Shown one piece after another: positions 1-7,973 of a DNA stretch of 64,000 bases (positions are counted from its first letter, which is position 1; the number at the start of each line of letters is the position of its first letter). The notes under the pieces are model-generated. The model saw only the letters and a program-made list of their open reading frames with translations, did not search any database and was not told the DNA's origin. The position numbers and the translations under genes were made by a program. This DNA is from Nocardia iowensis (GTDB lineage: Bacteria > Actinomycetota > Actinomycetes > Mycobacteriales > Mycobacteriaceae), in assembly GCF_019222765.1 (NCBI RefSeq), contig NZ_CP078145.1, forward strand, positions 1,736,001-1,800,000, given 5' to 3'.

Positions 1-96
1 GGCGGCCGCGCGCAAGGTCGGCAAGACGGCGTCGACCCGTTGGGCGCGTTCGCGTTCCGCGTCGGTCATGTCTTCGACGAGTCGTTCCCCGATCAT
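1..96 (-). CDS. N-terminus of a flavin-dependent monooxygenase (acyl-CoA dehydrogenase fold), cut by window edge
   Basis: Only the first 32 codons are present. The ATG at 96 overlaps the TGA of the flavin reductase gene as ATGA, so the two are translationally coupled. The visible sequence opens MIGERLVEDMTDAERE and continues to a VLPTLRAAA stretch. This resembles the N-terminal helices of group D two-component flavin monooxygenases such as HsaA. Coupling to a flavin reductase supports an FADH2/FMNH2-using hydroxylase. The family call rests on about 30 residues plus context, so it is an inference. Confidence 0.55.
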   Translation of the reverse strand, partial: MIGERLVEDMTDAERERAQRVDAVLPTLRAAA

Positions 97-575
97 CGGG
101 CCATCCCCTCGTGGTAGGTGCGGTCGTGATAGATGAGTGGTTCCGCGGGCCGCGGCACGGCCGCGTCCCGCACCATGCCGAGCACGATGGTGTGATCCCC
201 GGCGGGATGACAGGCGGCGACCACGCAGTCGAGCCAGGCCGTCGCGTCGGTGAGCACCGCGGCGCCGGTGGTCGCGGTACTCCAGTCGCCGACCGCGAAG
301 CGATCGGCGTCCTGGCCCGGTTCGGCGAACCGGCGGCCGATGTCGCGGTGCTCGCTGCCGAGCACGTTGACCGCGAAAACTCCACTGCGCCGGACCATTC
401 GGCACGTCGTGCCGTCGGAGGCCAGGCAGACCGAGACGAGCGGCGGATCGAGCGCCACACTGGTGAACGAACTCGCCGTCATGCCGTGCCGCTCGCCGTC
501 TTCGCGAATTGTGGTGACGATGACGACGCCACTGGCCCACTGCGCCAATACCGTACGGAGATACGCCGGTTCCAC
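93..575 (-). CDS. flavin reductase, reductase component of a two-component monooxygenase
   Basis: A protein of about 160 residues with the flavin-reductase-like split-barrel fold: FASGVVIVTT-like start (here WASGVVIVTTI), GMTASSFTSVALDPPLVSVCL, then FAVNVLGSEH and a FAEPGQDADRF segment. Members reduce FMN or FAD with NAD(P)H and hand it to a partner oxygenase, here the gene that overlaps it downstream. The frame stays open to an ATG at 680. I prefer the GTG at 575 because a GGAGG Shine-Dalgarno lies just before it, and because operator A (586-602) then falls in the promoter and not inside the gene. Confidence 0.85.
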   Translation of the reverse strand: MEPAYLRTVLAQWASGVVIVTTIREDGERHGMTASSFTSVALDPPLVSVCLASDGTTCRMVRRSGVFAVNVLGSEHRDIGRRFAEPGQDADRFAVGDWSTATTGAAVLTDATAWLDCVVAACHPAGDHTIVLGMVRDAAVPRPAEPLIYHDRTYHEGMAR

Positions 576-585
576 CGCTGCCTCC

Positions 586-602
586 GTTTCGATAGTGGAA
601 AC
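586..602. promoter_or_regulatory. IclR-type operator A (GTTTC-N7-GAAAC)
   Basis: GTTTCGATAGTGGAAAC is a perfect 5-bp inverted repeat with a 7-bp spacer, 11 bp upstream of the preferred start of the flavin reductase. It is one of five copies, all in promoter gaps of this cluster. The presumed ligand is the IclR protein encoded at 709-1494. Confidence 0.75.
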
Positions 603-671
603 GCTGTCACGCACACGGTAACGCTGCGTCTCGGTTCGGCGCAAGGGGAGCGCGGCGAGAAAGGGGATGGT

Positions 672-688
672 GTTTCGCATCGGGAAAT
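672..688. promoter_or_regulatory. IclR-type operator B (GTTTC-N7-GAAAT)
   Basis: GTTTCGCATCGGGAAAT matches the operator in nine of ten arm positions. It overlaps the -35-like element of the IclR gene itself, which suggests autoregulation. Confidence 0.65.
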
Positions 689-702
689 CCGCCGCTTACA
701 CT
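674..702 (+). promoter_or_regulatory. candidate promoter of the IclR gene, predicted leaderless
   Basis: A TTCGCA -35-like hexamer (674-679) and a TACACT -10 (697-702) are 17 bp apart. Transcription would then begin at or next to the GTG at 709, giving a leaderless mRNA as is common in mycolic-acid actinobacteria. No Shine-Dalgarno precedes that GTG. Operator B covers the -35. Confidence 0.5.
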
Positions 703-708
703 TGCCGC

Positions 709-1494
709 GTGCCCGAAACCGAACCCGACAACCAGAGCCGGTCGATCGCCGCGGTCGAGCGGGCGATGGATGTGCTGCTGCTTTTCGGCCGCAGCGGCCG
801 TCCCGATCTGGGAGTGACCGAGATCGCCACCGAGCTCGGCATCACCAAGGCCGCGGTGCATCGCATTCTCACCGCGCTGCGCAATCGCGATCTGATCACC
901 CTCGAACCGACCACGCGCCGATACGCCCTCGGCCATGCCGCGATCGCCCTCGGCCGCGCCTATCTGGCGCGCACCGACCTGCGGGTGATGGCCGCGCCGG
1001 AATTGCGCAGGCTGGCCACCGTCACCGGGGAGACCGCGACGCTGTCGATCCGGCGCGGCGACACCCGTATGTACGTGGATCAGGTTGTGCCGGACCAGGA
1101 ATTGCGGATGGAGGTCGCGCTCGGCGTGCCGTATCCGCTGTACGCGGGCAGTTCGTCGAAGGTGATCCTGGCGCTGCTGCGCAAGGAAGAGATCGACGAG
1201 TACCTCGGCAGGCACGAGCTGACCCCGTTCACCGACGCCACCATCACCACGGCGCGCAAGTTGCGCACCGAGCTCACCGCGATCAAGAAGCGCGGCTACG
1301 CGGTGTCGATGGGGGAGCGCCAGGTCGGGGCCGCGTCCATTGCCGCGCCCATCCTGGATCACGACGGCGGCGTGGTGGCGGCGATCAGCGTGTGCGGGCC
1401 ACTGTCGCGGTTTCAGCCGCGGATGGACGAGTGCGTCCCGATGTTGTTGAAAGCGACTGGCGCGGTGTCGGCTCAGCTGGGCTACCCGGGATAG
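709..1494 (+). CDS. IclR-family transcriptional regulator of the catabolic cluster
   Basis: A 261-residue protein with an N-terminal winged helix (residues about 10-75, including a GVTEIATELGITKAAVHRIL helix-turn-helix) and a C-terminal IclR effector domain (about 90-255) ending in PMLLKATGAVSAQLGY. IclR proteins bind small metabolites, often pathway substrates or CoA-pathway intermediates, and repress or activate catabolic genes. It is divergent from the monooxygenase genes and lies inside the cluster marked by five GTTTC-N7-GAAAC sites. The frame is also open from an ATG at 667, but that start would place operator B inside the gene; the GTG at 709 fits the promoter. Confidence 0.88.
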   Translation: MPETEPDNQSRSIAAVERAMDVLLLFGRSGRPDLGVTEIATELGITKAAVHRILTALRNRDLITLEPTTRRYALGHAAIALGRAYLARTDLRVMAAPELRRLATVTGETATLSIRRGDTRMYVDQVVPDQELRMEVALGVPYPLYAGSSSKVILALLRKEEIDEYLGRHELTPFTDATITTARKLRTELTAIKKRGYAVSMGERQVGAASIAAPILDHDGGVVAAISVCGPLSRFQPRMDECVPMLLKATGAVSAQLGYPG

Positions 1495-1501
1495 TCCCGC
1501 C

Positions 1502-2209
1502 TCACAGGTTGGCACCGGGCTTCAGCACGCCGAGTGTCGCCGCGGCGAGCACGCTGCCCCAGATCAGCCACACGTAGGGTAGGCAGCCGTCGACGCTGCG
1601 GCGCAGCGTGCGCTCCACCTCCTCGCTGGAGCCCTCCGCGAACAGGCTGGTGAAGGCGGGCCCGAAGGGGCGCAACGTCATTCGTATGCCAAGTCCTGCC
1701 GCGATCGCCAGCGCGTAGAGCAGGATCTTGCCGCCGAGCCAGCGCGGGTTGGTGGTGACACCGAATGGTGTGCTGGCCAACAGTGCGTAGGCACCCGCAA
1801 CACCCATGCCGATGATCACCCCGCTGCGGAAGGTGAGGTCGACCCTGCGCGCCAAGGCATTTCGTCCATGCGTGCGGTGCGTGACCACGGTGAACATCAG
1901 CCAAGCGGCGGCGAACAGCCAGGTCAGCACAACGAACCACCATGGAAACAGGCTGATTCCGAACAGTGTCGCGCCGTGTGGATCGAGTGCCATCAGGGTG
2001 ACTCCGCTCGGCAGGAACAGCACCAGACAGATCTTCGGCGCCAGGTCCAGGCCGCTCATGATCGCCAGCGCGGTGCTTCTGGCCTGCGCGGTCAGGTTCG
2101 GGTCGATGACGAAACGGCTCGAATAGAACACGCCGAGATCGCCGCCGAGCCAGAACACGAACAGCACGAGATGGAGCATGATCCACCAGCCGTGCGGGTG
2201 TGCGCCCAT
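1502..2209 (-). CDS. multi-pass integral membrane protein, CopD-like
   Basis: A 235-residue protein with about six hydrophobic helices. It opens with a histidine-containing HGWWIMLHLVLFVFWLGGDLGVF segment and later shows SGVTLMAL and WLIWGSVLAAATLGVL. The layout recalls CopD-like or DUF-type membrane proteins, but I recognise no diagnostic motif. It is the last gene of the minus-strand operon CoA-transferase, isochorismatase, membrane protein, 34 bp after its neighbour. It might be a transporter or membrane anchor for the pathway; this is inferred from position only. Confidence 0.6.
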   Translation of the reverse strand: MGAHPHGWWIMLHLVLFVFWLGGDLGVFYSSRFVIDPNLTAQARSTALAIMSGLDLAPKICLVLFLPSGVTLMALDPHGATLFGISLFPWWFVVLTWLFAAAWLMFTVVTHRTHGRNALARRVDLTFRSGVIIGMGVAGAYALLASTPFGVTTNPRWLGGKILLYALAIAAGLGIRMTLRPFGPAFTSLFAEGSSEEVERTLRRSVDGCLPYVWLIWGSVLAAATLGVLKPGANL

Positions 2210-2243
2210 GGAATCCTCTTGTCCGTCAGTGATTTATGCGCGA

Positions 2244-2861
2244 TCAGCGCAGGAGTGCGAGTGCTTCGTCGAGGCCGAGCACATCGGCGTACTTGGCCTG
2301 CAGATCGAGCAGATTGGCGTGCTGCAGCCGGGGATCGCGGTCGCCGCAGGCGTCGGCGACGACCAGCGGACGGAAGCCGTGTTGCATGGCGTCGGTCGCG
2401 CTGGCGCGCACGCAGCCACTCGTGGTCAGTCCGACGATCATCAGTGTGTCGATGCGGTCGGCGCTGAGTGCCGCGGCGAGCGGGCTGGCGTAGAAGGCGC
2501 TCGGGTACTGCTTGGTGATCACCAGCTCGCCGGGCAGCGGTGCCGGGTCGGCGAGGAAGCTACCGAGTGGGTTGCCGTCCTCGAAGACGCGTAGCGCCGG
2601 AACTTTTCGGCGGAACAGCCCGCCATCCGGGCCACCCGGTTCGAACCGCATTCTGGTGAACACCACCGGGATCCCGGTGTCGCGGGCCTGCGCGACGATC
2701 TGTCCGGCGGCCTGCACAGCCGCCTCGACCGGCGCGCGCAGCGGCGAGCCGTCGGTGAGGTAGGCGGCGCAGATGTCCACCACCAGCACCGCCACGGAGT
2801 CACCGGTACCGAGTGTCGCACTGAATTCCGAACGGCGGTAGTCCGCTTCGAGGTCGTTCAT
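2244..2861 (-). CDS. isochorismatase-like cysteine hydrolase (amidase type)
   Basis: A 205-residue protein with the complete catalytic triad of the isochorismatase/nicotinamidase superfamily: Asp29 in VVDI, Lys117 in ITKQYPSAFY and Cys150 in LTTSGCVRA. Members hydrolyse amides such as N-carbamoylsarcosine, maleamate, ureidoacrylate or nicotinamide. A good AGGAG ribosome site precedes the ATG at 2861, which lies 9 bp after the upstream CoA-transferase stop. In this cluster it probably releases ammonia from an amide or carbamoyl intermediate formed after ring opening. The exact substrate is unknown. Confidence 0.85.
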   Translation of the reverse strand: MNDLEADYRRSEFSATLGTGDSVAVLVVDICAAYLTDGSPLRAPVEAAVQAAGQIVAQARDTGIPVVFTRMRFEPGGPDGGLFRRKVPALRVFEDGNPLGSFLADPAPLPGELVITKQYPSAFYASPLAAALSADRIDTLMIVGLTTSGCVRASATDAMQHGFRPLVVADACGDRDPRLQHANLLDLQAKYADVLGLDEALALLR

Positions 2862-2870
2862 GTACGGCTC

Positions 2871-4085
2871 CTAAATGATGCCGTCGGCGGCGAGTTGAGT
2901 GCGCGCCTCGACATCGAGGCCGAGCAGATCGCCGTAGACCTCGTCGTTGTGCGCGCCGAGGTCCGGCCCGGGATGCCGGACGGAGCCCGGTGTTTCGCTC
3001 AGCTTCGGGACGACGTTCTGCATCGGCAGTTCGCCGAACTCGGGGTGGGCCAGGCGCACGATCGCCTCGCGTGCCGCGAAATGCGGGTCGGCGAACATGT
3101 CTCGTGCGGTGAAGATGCGGCCTGCGGGAACGCCCGCGGTGTGTAGCTGGTCGAGCAGGTCCTCGGTGCCGAGGGTGCTGGTCCAGGCGGCGATCAGGTC
3201 GTCCAGCTCGGCCATCCGCGCACCACGTGCGGTATGTGTCGAAAACCGTTCGTCGGCAGCGAGTTCCGGTGCGGCCATGACCTTGGTGAGCCTGGCGAAG
3301 ACGGTGTCCTGGTTGGCGGCGATGAGGATCATCTCGCCGTCGGCGGTGGGGTAGACGTTGCTCGGCGCGACATTCGGCAGCACCGAACCGGTGCGCTCGC
3401 GCTGGTAGCCGGTGATCGCGAATTCGGGCAGCAGCGATTCCATCATGGCCAGCACCGCCTCGTAGATGGCCGAGTCCACCAACTGTCCACGGCCGCTGCG
3501 GGCCCGGTGGTGGACCGCGGCGAGGGTGCCGATGGTCGCGAACACGGCGGCTAGTGCGTCACCGAGCGAGGTACCGGTGCGGGCCGGTGGATGATCCGGA
3601 TCGCCGGTGACATAACGGATTCCGCCCATCGCCTCGCCGATCGAGCCATAACCGGCGCGGGGTGCGTAGGGACCGGTCTGACCGTAACCGGTGACCCGCA
3701 CCAGGATCAGGCCGGGATTGGTTTCCCGGAGGCGGTCGAAGCCGAGGCCCCAGCGTTCCAGTGTCCCCGGACGGAAGTTCTCGATCACGATGTCCGCACG
3801 GGAGATCAGCTCACGGGCCAAGCGCTGGCCTGCCGGGTCGCGCAGATTGCAGGTCACCGACTTCTTGTTCCGCGCGACCACCGGCCACCACAGCGATCGG
3901 CCTTGCGCTTGTTCGCGCCCCCACTGCCGCATGGGGTCGCCGCTGCCGGGTGCCTCCAGCTTGATCACCTCGGCGCCGAAATCACCGAGTAGTTGCCCGC
4001 AGAACGGTCCGGCCAGCAGTTGGCCCATCTCGATGACGCGCAGATCCGCCAGCGGCCCTGGTGATTTCGTCGGTCCGGCCGTCAT
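2871..4085 (-). CDS. CaiB/BaiF family III CoA-transferase (first of two)
   Basis: A 404-residue family III CoA-transferase. It has the N-terminal MGQLLAGPFCGQLLGDFGAEVIK signature, the VIENFRPGTLERWGLG block and the catalytic aspartate in TGTSLGD (Asp176). These enzymes move CoA between carboxylic acids through an aspartyl-CoA thioester. The frame is open far upstream, but the ATG at 4085 has a GGAGG site and starts right before the conserved domain. It heads a three-gene operon and is divergent from the HMG-CoA-lyase-like gene, with two palindromes between them. A second paralogue lies at 7970-9166. Confidence 0.9.
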   Translation of the reverse strand: MTAGPTKSPGPLADLRVIEMGQLLAGPFCGQLLGDFGAEVIKLEAPGSGDPMRQWGREQAQGRSLWWPVVARNKKSVTCNLRDPAGQRLARELISRADIVIENFRPGTLERWGLGFDRLRETNPGLILVRVTGYGQTGPYAPRAGYGSIGEAMGGIRYVTGDPDHPPARTGTSLGDALAAVFATIGTLAAVHHRARSGRGQLVDSAIYEAVLAMMESLLPEFAITGYQRERTGSVLPNVAPSNVYPTADGEMILIAANQDTVFARLTKVMAAPELAADERFSTHTARGARMAELDDLIAAWTSTLGTEDLLDQLHTAGVPAGRIFTARDMFADPHFAAREAIVRLAHPEFGELPMQNVVPKLSETPGSVRHPGPDLGAHNDEVYGDLLGLDVEARTQLAADGII

Positions 4086-4159
4086 GCGGCCCTCCATTCC
4101 TTCGCACCCGAATGCCCCGCGTCGGCCCGGTCCGCGCCATGCGAGATCTCGCTGAAATT

Positions 4160-4174
4160 GGATACAATGTATCC
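4160..4174. promoter_or_regulatory. perfect 15-bp palindrome, candidate GntR-type operator
   Basis: GGATACAATGTATCC has two 7-bp arms around a central A. It lies between the divergent CoA-transferase (start 4085) and HMG-CoA-lyase-like gene (start 4237). It contains a -10-like TACAAT on the plus strand and TACATT on the minus strand. It does not resemble the GTTTC operator, so a second regulator is implied. The GntR/FadR type is a guess from the central ATACAATGTAT shape. Confidence 0.55.
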
Positions 4175-4209
4175 CGTAGCGGAACAGGCTGGCAACACGA
4201 AGGGGTGGT

Positions 4210-4226
4210 GTTTCGCTGGTGGAAAC
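4210..4226. promoter_or_regulatory. IclR-type operator C (GTTTC-N7-GAAAC)
   Basis: GTTTCGCTGGTGGAAAC has perfect 5-bp arms with a 7-bp spacer. It abuts the AGGAGGG ribosome site (4227-4233) of the HMG-CoA-lyase-like gene, so bound protein would block initiation of that gene. Confidence 0.75.
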
Positions 4227-4236
4227 AGGAGGGTCC

Positions 4237-5133
4237 GTGGACGTCACACTGGTCGAGGTCGCGCCGAGAGATGGCCTGCAGAACGAGCCCGAGCCGGTGT
4301 CGCTGCCGGACAAGGTCGAGCTGATCCGCCGCTCGGTCGATGCCGGGCTCCGCCGCATCGAGGCGGTCAGCTTCGTCGACCCACGCCGGGTGCCGCAGCT
4401 GGCCGACGCCGAAGCTGTCATGGCGGCGGTGCCGCGCCGTGCGGGAGTGTCCTACGCGGGCTTGGTTTTCAACGACCGCGGTCTCGACCGGGCACTGGCG
4501 GCCGGGGTGGACGAAATCAATGTTGTTGTGGTCGCGACCGATTCGCTGAGCCGGCGCAACCAGGGCTGTTCGGTGGAGCAGGGCATCGAGCGCTGGACGC
4601 GCCTGGCCGAACGCGCGGCCGCCGCGGGCTTGTTCCGCACCGTCACCATCGCCGCGGCCTTCGGCTGCCCCTTCGACGGCGAAGTCCGCACCGACCACGT
4701 GCTGGAATTGGTCCGCCGGATCGCCGCCGCCGCTCCGGACGAAATCGCCTTCGCCGACACCATCGGCGTCGGCACCCCCGACCGGGTCCGAACGCTGGTG
4801 AACGGCGCGAAATCGATCAGCCCAGAAACGACACTGCGCTGCCATTTCCACAACACCCGAAACACCGGCTACGCCAACGCCTTCGCCGCCCTGGACGCAG
4901 GTGTCCGGGTACTGGACGCCAGCACCGGTGGCATCGGCGGCTGCCCCTTCGCCCCCGACGCCACCGGCAACATCGCCACCGAAGACCTGCTGTACGCATT
5001 GGATCGGATGGAAATCCACACCGGAGTACGCACCGACCGGGTAATCGAAACAGGCACCTGGCTCGCCGACGTCCTCGGCAAACCGGTCCCCGCGCTGCTA
5101 GGTCGAGCGGGCACGTTCCCGGCCGCCGAGTAG
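4237..5133 (+). CDS. hydroxymethylglutaryl-CoA lyase-like enzyme
   Basis: A 298-residue DRE-TIM metallolyase. It has the EVAPRDGLQNE metal-binding start, the HFHNTRNTG histidine ligand loop and the catalytic cysteine loop GGCPFAPDATGN near residue 235. The family cleaves 3-hydroxy-3-methylglutaryl-CoA or related 3-hydroxyacyl-CoAs to acetyl-CoA and a keto acid. The GTG at 4237 is preferred over an upstream GTG (4219) because AGGAGGG lies 4 bp before it. Placed between two CoA-transferases, it likely performs the C-C cleavage step after CoA activation. Native HMG-CoA turnover in leucine breakdown is the alternative. Confidence 0.88.
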   Translation: MDVTLVEVAPRDGLQNEPEPVSLPDKVELIRRSVDAGLRRIEAVSFVDPRRVPQLADAEAVMAAVPRRAGVSYAGLVFNDRGLDRALAAGVDEINVVVVATDSLSRRNQGCSVEQGIERWTRLAERAAAAGLFRTVTIAAAFGCPFDGEVRTDHVLELVRRIAAAAPDEIAFADTIGVGTPDRVRTLVNGAKSISPETTLRCHFHNTRNTGYANAFAALDAGVRVLDASTGGIGGCPFAPDATGNIATEDLLYALDRMEIHTGVRTDRVIETGTWLADVLGKPVPALLGRAGTFPAAE

Positions 5134-5164
5134 GGCGGCTACTGCGGCGAATGTCAGGAGTCGA

Positions 5165-5587
5165 TCAGGCTGCCCACGGGCCGATGCCGCCGACCTTGTC
5201 GATTCGGATGCGGGTGAGCAGGCCCGGGGGTGCGTTGTCCGGCGGGAAGTCGACCCCCGGACTGGCCAGGGTCTTCGCCAGTTCTTTGAGCAGTTCGGGT
5301 GCGCCGCCCTCGACGATCCGCGCGGTGCCCTTGATCGACAAGTACGGCCGCATTATCTCGCCGCGCTCGGCAGACAGGATCGTCACCGCGACCCGAGGGT
5401 CACGACGGACGTTGCGGACCTTCTGATATTCCCCGAGGTGGGCGGTGACGAGCTCGTCCCCATCCGGTGTCGATTGCAGTGCCACCCACACCACGCTGAC
5501 CTGCGGGCTGCCGTCAGGATTGATCGTGACCAGCGTTGCGTCGGCACCGGCCCCGATGAGTGCGCGAGCGTCGTCGTCGAGTTCCAT
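5165..5587 (-). CDS. PPOX-class (pyridoxamine-phosphate-oxidase-like, F420-type) protein
   Basis: A 140-residue split beta-barrel protein. It opens with LDDDARALIGAGADATLVTINPDGSPQVSVVWV and continues with YQKVRNVRRDPRVAVTIL, typical of small PPOX-class F420-dependent oxidoreductases of actinobacteria. It likely reduces a small molecule with F420H2 or binds FMN. The ATG at 5587 has a TAGGAAC-type site. It lies 29 bp after the MmgE/PrpD stop on the same strand and may end that operon. Its role in the pathway is unknown. Confidence 0.8.
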   Translation of the reverse strand: MELDDDARALIGAGADATLVTINPDGSPQVSVVWVALQSTPDGDELVTAHLGEYQKVRNVRRDPRVAVTILSAERGEIMRPYLSIKGTARIVEGGAPELLKELAKTLASPGVDFPPDNAPPGLLTRIRIDKVGGIGPWAA

Positions 5588-5616
5588 GTGTTGTTCCTAC
5601 CTCGCAACCGCCGCTT

Positions 5617-7119
5617 TCATTCCCGGCCCGCGCCGCTGCCGGGAAGCCTGGCACCGCCCCGAACAGATGTCGACCCCTTATACCGGGGCCCGTGGAGGAG
5701 TTTCAATAGCGTCGTCAGATCGTCGGTATTCGCTAGGCGATAGACACCGTCGCTGACGTCCGCGGCCTGGGTGGGGGTCAACAGGGATTCGGTGTTGAGG
5801 CGGAACTTGGTGGCTAGTTCGTCGGCGGAGAGGGGGTTCGCGGGGCCGCCTCGGTTGACGTCGATCCGTTCGGTCAAGGTGTGGCCGTCGTGCAGGCTGG
5901 CGGTGAGTACCGCGGGGAACTGGTGCGGAAATATCTCGTCGCAGCGGGTATCCGGGACGCAGCGGACGCGTGCGGCCAGTGCGAGCCGGGCGGGGTCACG
6001 GGCGGACTGGTCGGTGAAGTCCTCGTGGAACAGGCCGAGCCCGCCGCCGCCGAGCAGGGCCGACGCGACGGTGTATGGGCCGGAAAAGGCCGCGTGGTAA
6101 CCGGACTCGGGCCGTGCTTTGGCCGCCGCGGGTTCGCCGATGGTGCGCAGGGCCGCTGTCGGGGCACCGAGTTCGAGTGCGGCGATGTCGTCCGCGCGGA
6201 CGCCACGTTTTCGTAAGCGCAGCGCGGCATCGATGCCCGCGTGGGTGAAGTGGTTGCACGGGTAGGGCTTGAAGAAGACGTTGGGTAGTTCCCATTCGGT
6301 GCCGAGGCCGTCCACGATCGCGCCGACATGTGCCTGGTCACCGCAGAACGCCTGCAGCAATCCGAATCGGCCCTCGAATACCGTCGGCGGTCCGGTGAGT
6401 CCGGCACGGGCGAGTGCGGCGGCGGTGACCGCCGCGTGTGCCGCCCAGCCGCAATGCACCCGCTTGACCGTGCCGCCGGTCCGATTCGCCTCCAGCAGAC
6501 CCGACCCCATGCTCGCGGCGATGCCGATCGCATCGGCGATCCCCGCGGCATCGAGTCCGGACAGCATGGCGGCCGCCGCCGCACCGCCGAGTGTTCCGCA
6601 GATGGCGGTGGCGTGCAGTCCCCGTTCGAAGAAGACGGAATTCCCGAGATCGTCGTTGTACCCGGCCATTCCGACACGGACGGTGATCTCGACGCCGACC
6701 GCGATGGCGTCCAGCAGCGCGGCGCCACCGGCCCCGTGCGCTTCGGCGACCGCCAGCGCCGCGGGTACCACGGACGCCGACGGATGCAGCACCGACGGCA
6801 GATGCGTGTCGTCGAAATCCATGGCGTGCGCGAGCGTTCCGCCCAGTAGTGCGGCGCTGGGCTCCGGGTAGCGCTCGCCGAGTCCGAGTGCGGTCGCCCT
6901 CGGCCGACCACCCCACTCCGTCACCAGCACCCGCACGGCCGCTGCCGCCGGTGTCGACAGCGCGGCAAAACTGTTGCCGAGTACATCGAGTACCCGGCGC
7001 GCGGCATCCGCCCGAAGTTCCGCGCCGACGCCGTGATCGCGAGCCGCCGCCGCGAACGCCGCAAGTCGCTGCACTACGGTCTCGCCGTTCCTCGGAGCGC
7101 TCCCGACTGTGCCGGTCAC
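5617..7119 (-). CDS. MmgE/PrpD family protein
   Basis: A 500-residue MmgE/PrpD protein. Visible family features are RVLDVLGNSFAAL near the start, MDFDDTHLPSVLHPSASVVPAALAVAE, LEANRTGGTVKRVHCGWAAHAAVTAAALA and FFKPYPCNHFTHAGIDAAL. The family includes 2-methylcitrate dehydratase (PrpD), cis-aconitate decarboxylase and iminodisuccinate epimerase. It therefore acts on tricarboxylic or branched acids by dehydration, decarboxylation or epimerisation. The GTG at 7119 overlaps the cyclase stop as GTGA, which marks translational coupling. The reaction here is not resolved by sequence. Confidence 0.87.
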   Translation of the reverse strand: MTGTVGSAPRNGETVVQRLAAFAAAARDHGVGAELRADAARRVLDVLGNSFAALSTPAAAAVRVLVTEWGGRPRATALGLGERYPEPSAALLGGTLAHAMDFDDTHLPSVLHPSASVVPAALAVAEAHGAGGAALLDAIAVGVEITVRVGMAGYNDDLGNSVFFERGLHATAICGTLGGAAAAAMLSGLDAAGIADAIGIAASMGSGLLEANRTGGTVKRVHCGWAAHAAVTAAALARAGLTGPPTVFEGRFGLLQAFCGDQAHVGAIVDGLGTEWELPNVFFKPYPCNHFTHAGIDAALRLRKRGVRADDIAALELGAPTAALRTIGEPAAAKARPESGYHAAFSGPYTVASALLGGGGLGLFHEDFTDQSARDPARLALAARVRCVPDTRCDEIFPHQFPAVLTASLHDGHTLTERIDVNRGGPANPLSADELATKFRLNTESLLTPTQAADVSDGVYRLANTDDLTTLLKLLHGPRYKGSTSVRGGARLPGSGAGRE

Positions 7120-7973
7120 CGGCTGACCGCCGCGAGGGGGCGGACCGGAGAGCCGGTGCCGCCGACGATGCGCAGCGGGGCGAGTACGAAGACGAACTCG
7201 GCGCGGCGTGCCGCTGAAAGCTCTTCCAGCGCAAGGTGCTCGATGATGTAGATGCCGGACTCGACGAGGAGGAGCCGATGCACGGGCAGCACGCGATGCC
7301 CCGCACCGGGTGGAACGCATTCGTAGGCGGTGGTATCCGCACCGGTAGCGATCACATCATGGTTGGCCAACCACTGAGCGGCCTCGACACCGACGCCGGG
7401 AACGCCGGATTCGCTGCCAAGGTAGGCGGCGGGGTCGGCGAAGAGCCGGGACCACCCGGTTCGGATCAGGACAACGTCGCCGGGCTCCGGGCGTACATCC
7501 GCTTGACGTGCCGCGCGCTGGAGATCATCCGCGGTGATCTCGTAGCCGCCGGGCAGGAAGTCGGTTTCGTGCAGGCGCGCGACATCCAGCAGCACGCCCC
7601 GACGCAGCAGCCCGGGCAGGTGCTCGGCGCCATGTGTGCCGAACGCGCCGCCGCGTTGCGCTTCGTAGGCGTCGACACCACCGTGCAGGGCACCGTTCTG
7701 GCTGACATGGCTGAGTGCGTCGATGTGCGTGCCGACATGCCCACCGGTCACGATGATCTCGTTGGCGGCCGAGCCACCGTCCGGCCGCACCGCATCACCA
7801 TGCCTGCGCGCCAACGTCATTCGGAAGCCGGGATGATTCGGCGAACAAGGCATCCCGGTGAAGAACGGCTGCCCCAGCTCGATCAGCCGCACGCCGCCGC
7901 GCACCGCGGCCAGCAGAGGGTCTGTCGCACTTGCCACCTTCGGCGAGGCGGCCCGCGGATCCGGTGCGCTCAT
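7116..7973 (-). CDS. cyclase-family metallohydrolase (kynurenine formamidase/isatin hydrolase type)
   Basis: A 285-residue member of the Cyclase family, with the metal-binding motif GGHVGTHIDALSHV (His79, His83, Asp85, His89) and a VVLIRTGWSRLF segment. Relatives hydrolyse N-formylkynurenine, isatin or other cyclic amides and lactones with Mn or Zn. The frame is open upstream, but the ATG at 7973 overlaps the CoA-transferase stop as ATGA and begins just ahead of the domain. It is the middle gene of a coupled trio and is a candidate for ring opening or deformylation. Confidence 0.87.
   Translation of the reverse strand: MSAPDPRAASPKVASATDPLLAAVRGGVRLIELGQPFFTGMPCSPNHPGFRMTLARRHGDAVRPDGGSAANEIIVTGGHVGTHIDALSHVSQNGALHGGVDAYEAQRGGAFGTHGAEHLPGLLRRGVLLDVARLHETDFLPGGYEITADDLQRAARQADVRPEPGDVVLIRTGWSRLFADPAAYLGSESGVPGVGVEAAQWLANHDVIATGADTTAYECVPPGAGHRVLPVHRLLLVESGIYIIEHLALEELSAARRAEFVFVLAPLRIVGGTGSPVRPLAAVSR

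Noticed and set aside
111..1577. Long open frame of 488 codons antisense to the reductase and out of frame with the IclR gene
   Set aside because: It crosses two well-supported genes, has Arg-rich low-complexity translation and no family resemblance; a GC-bias shadow.
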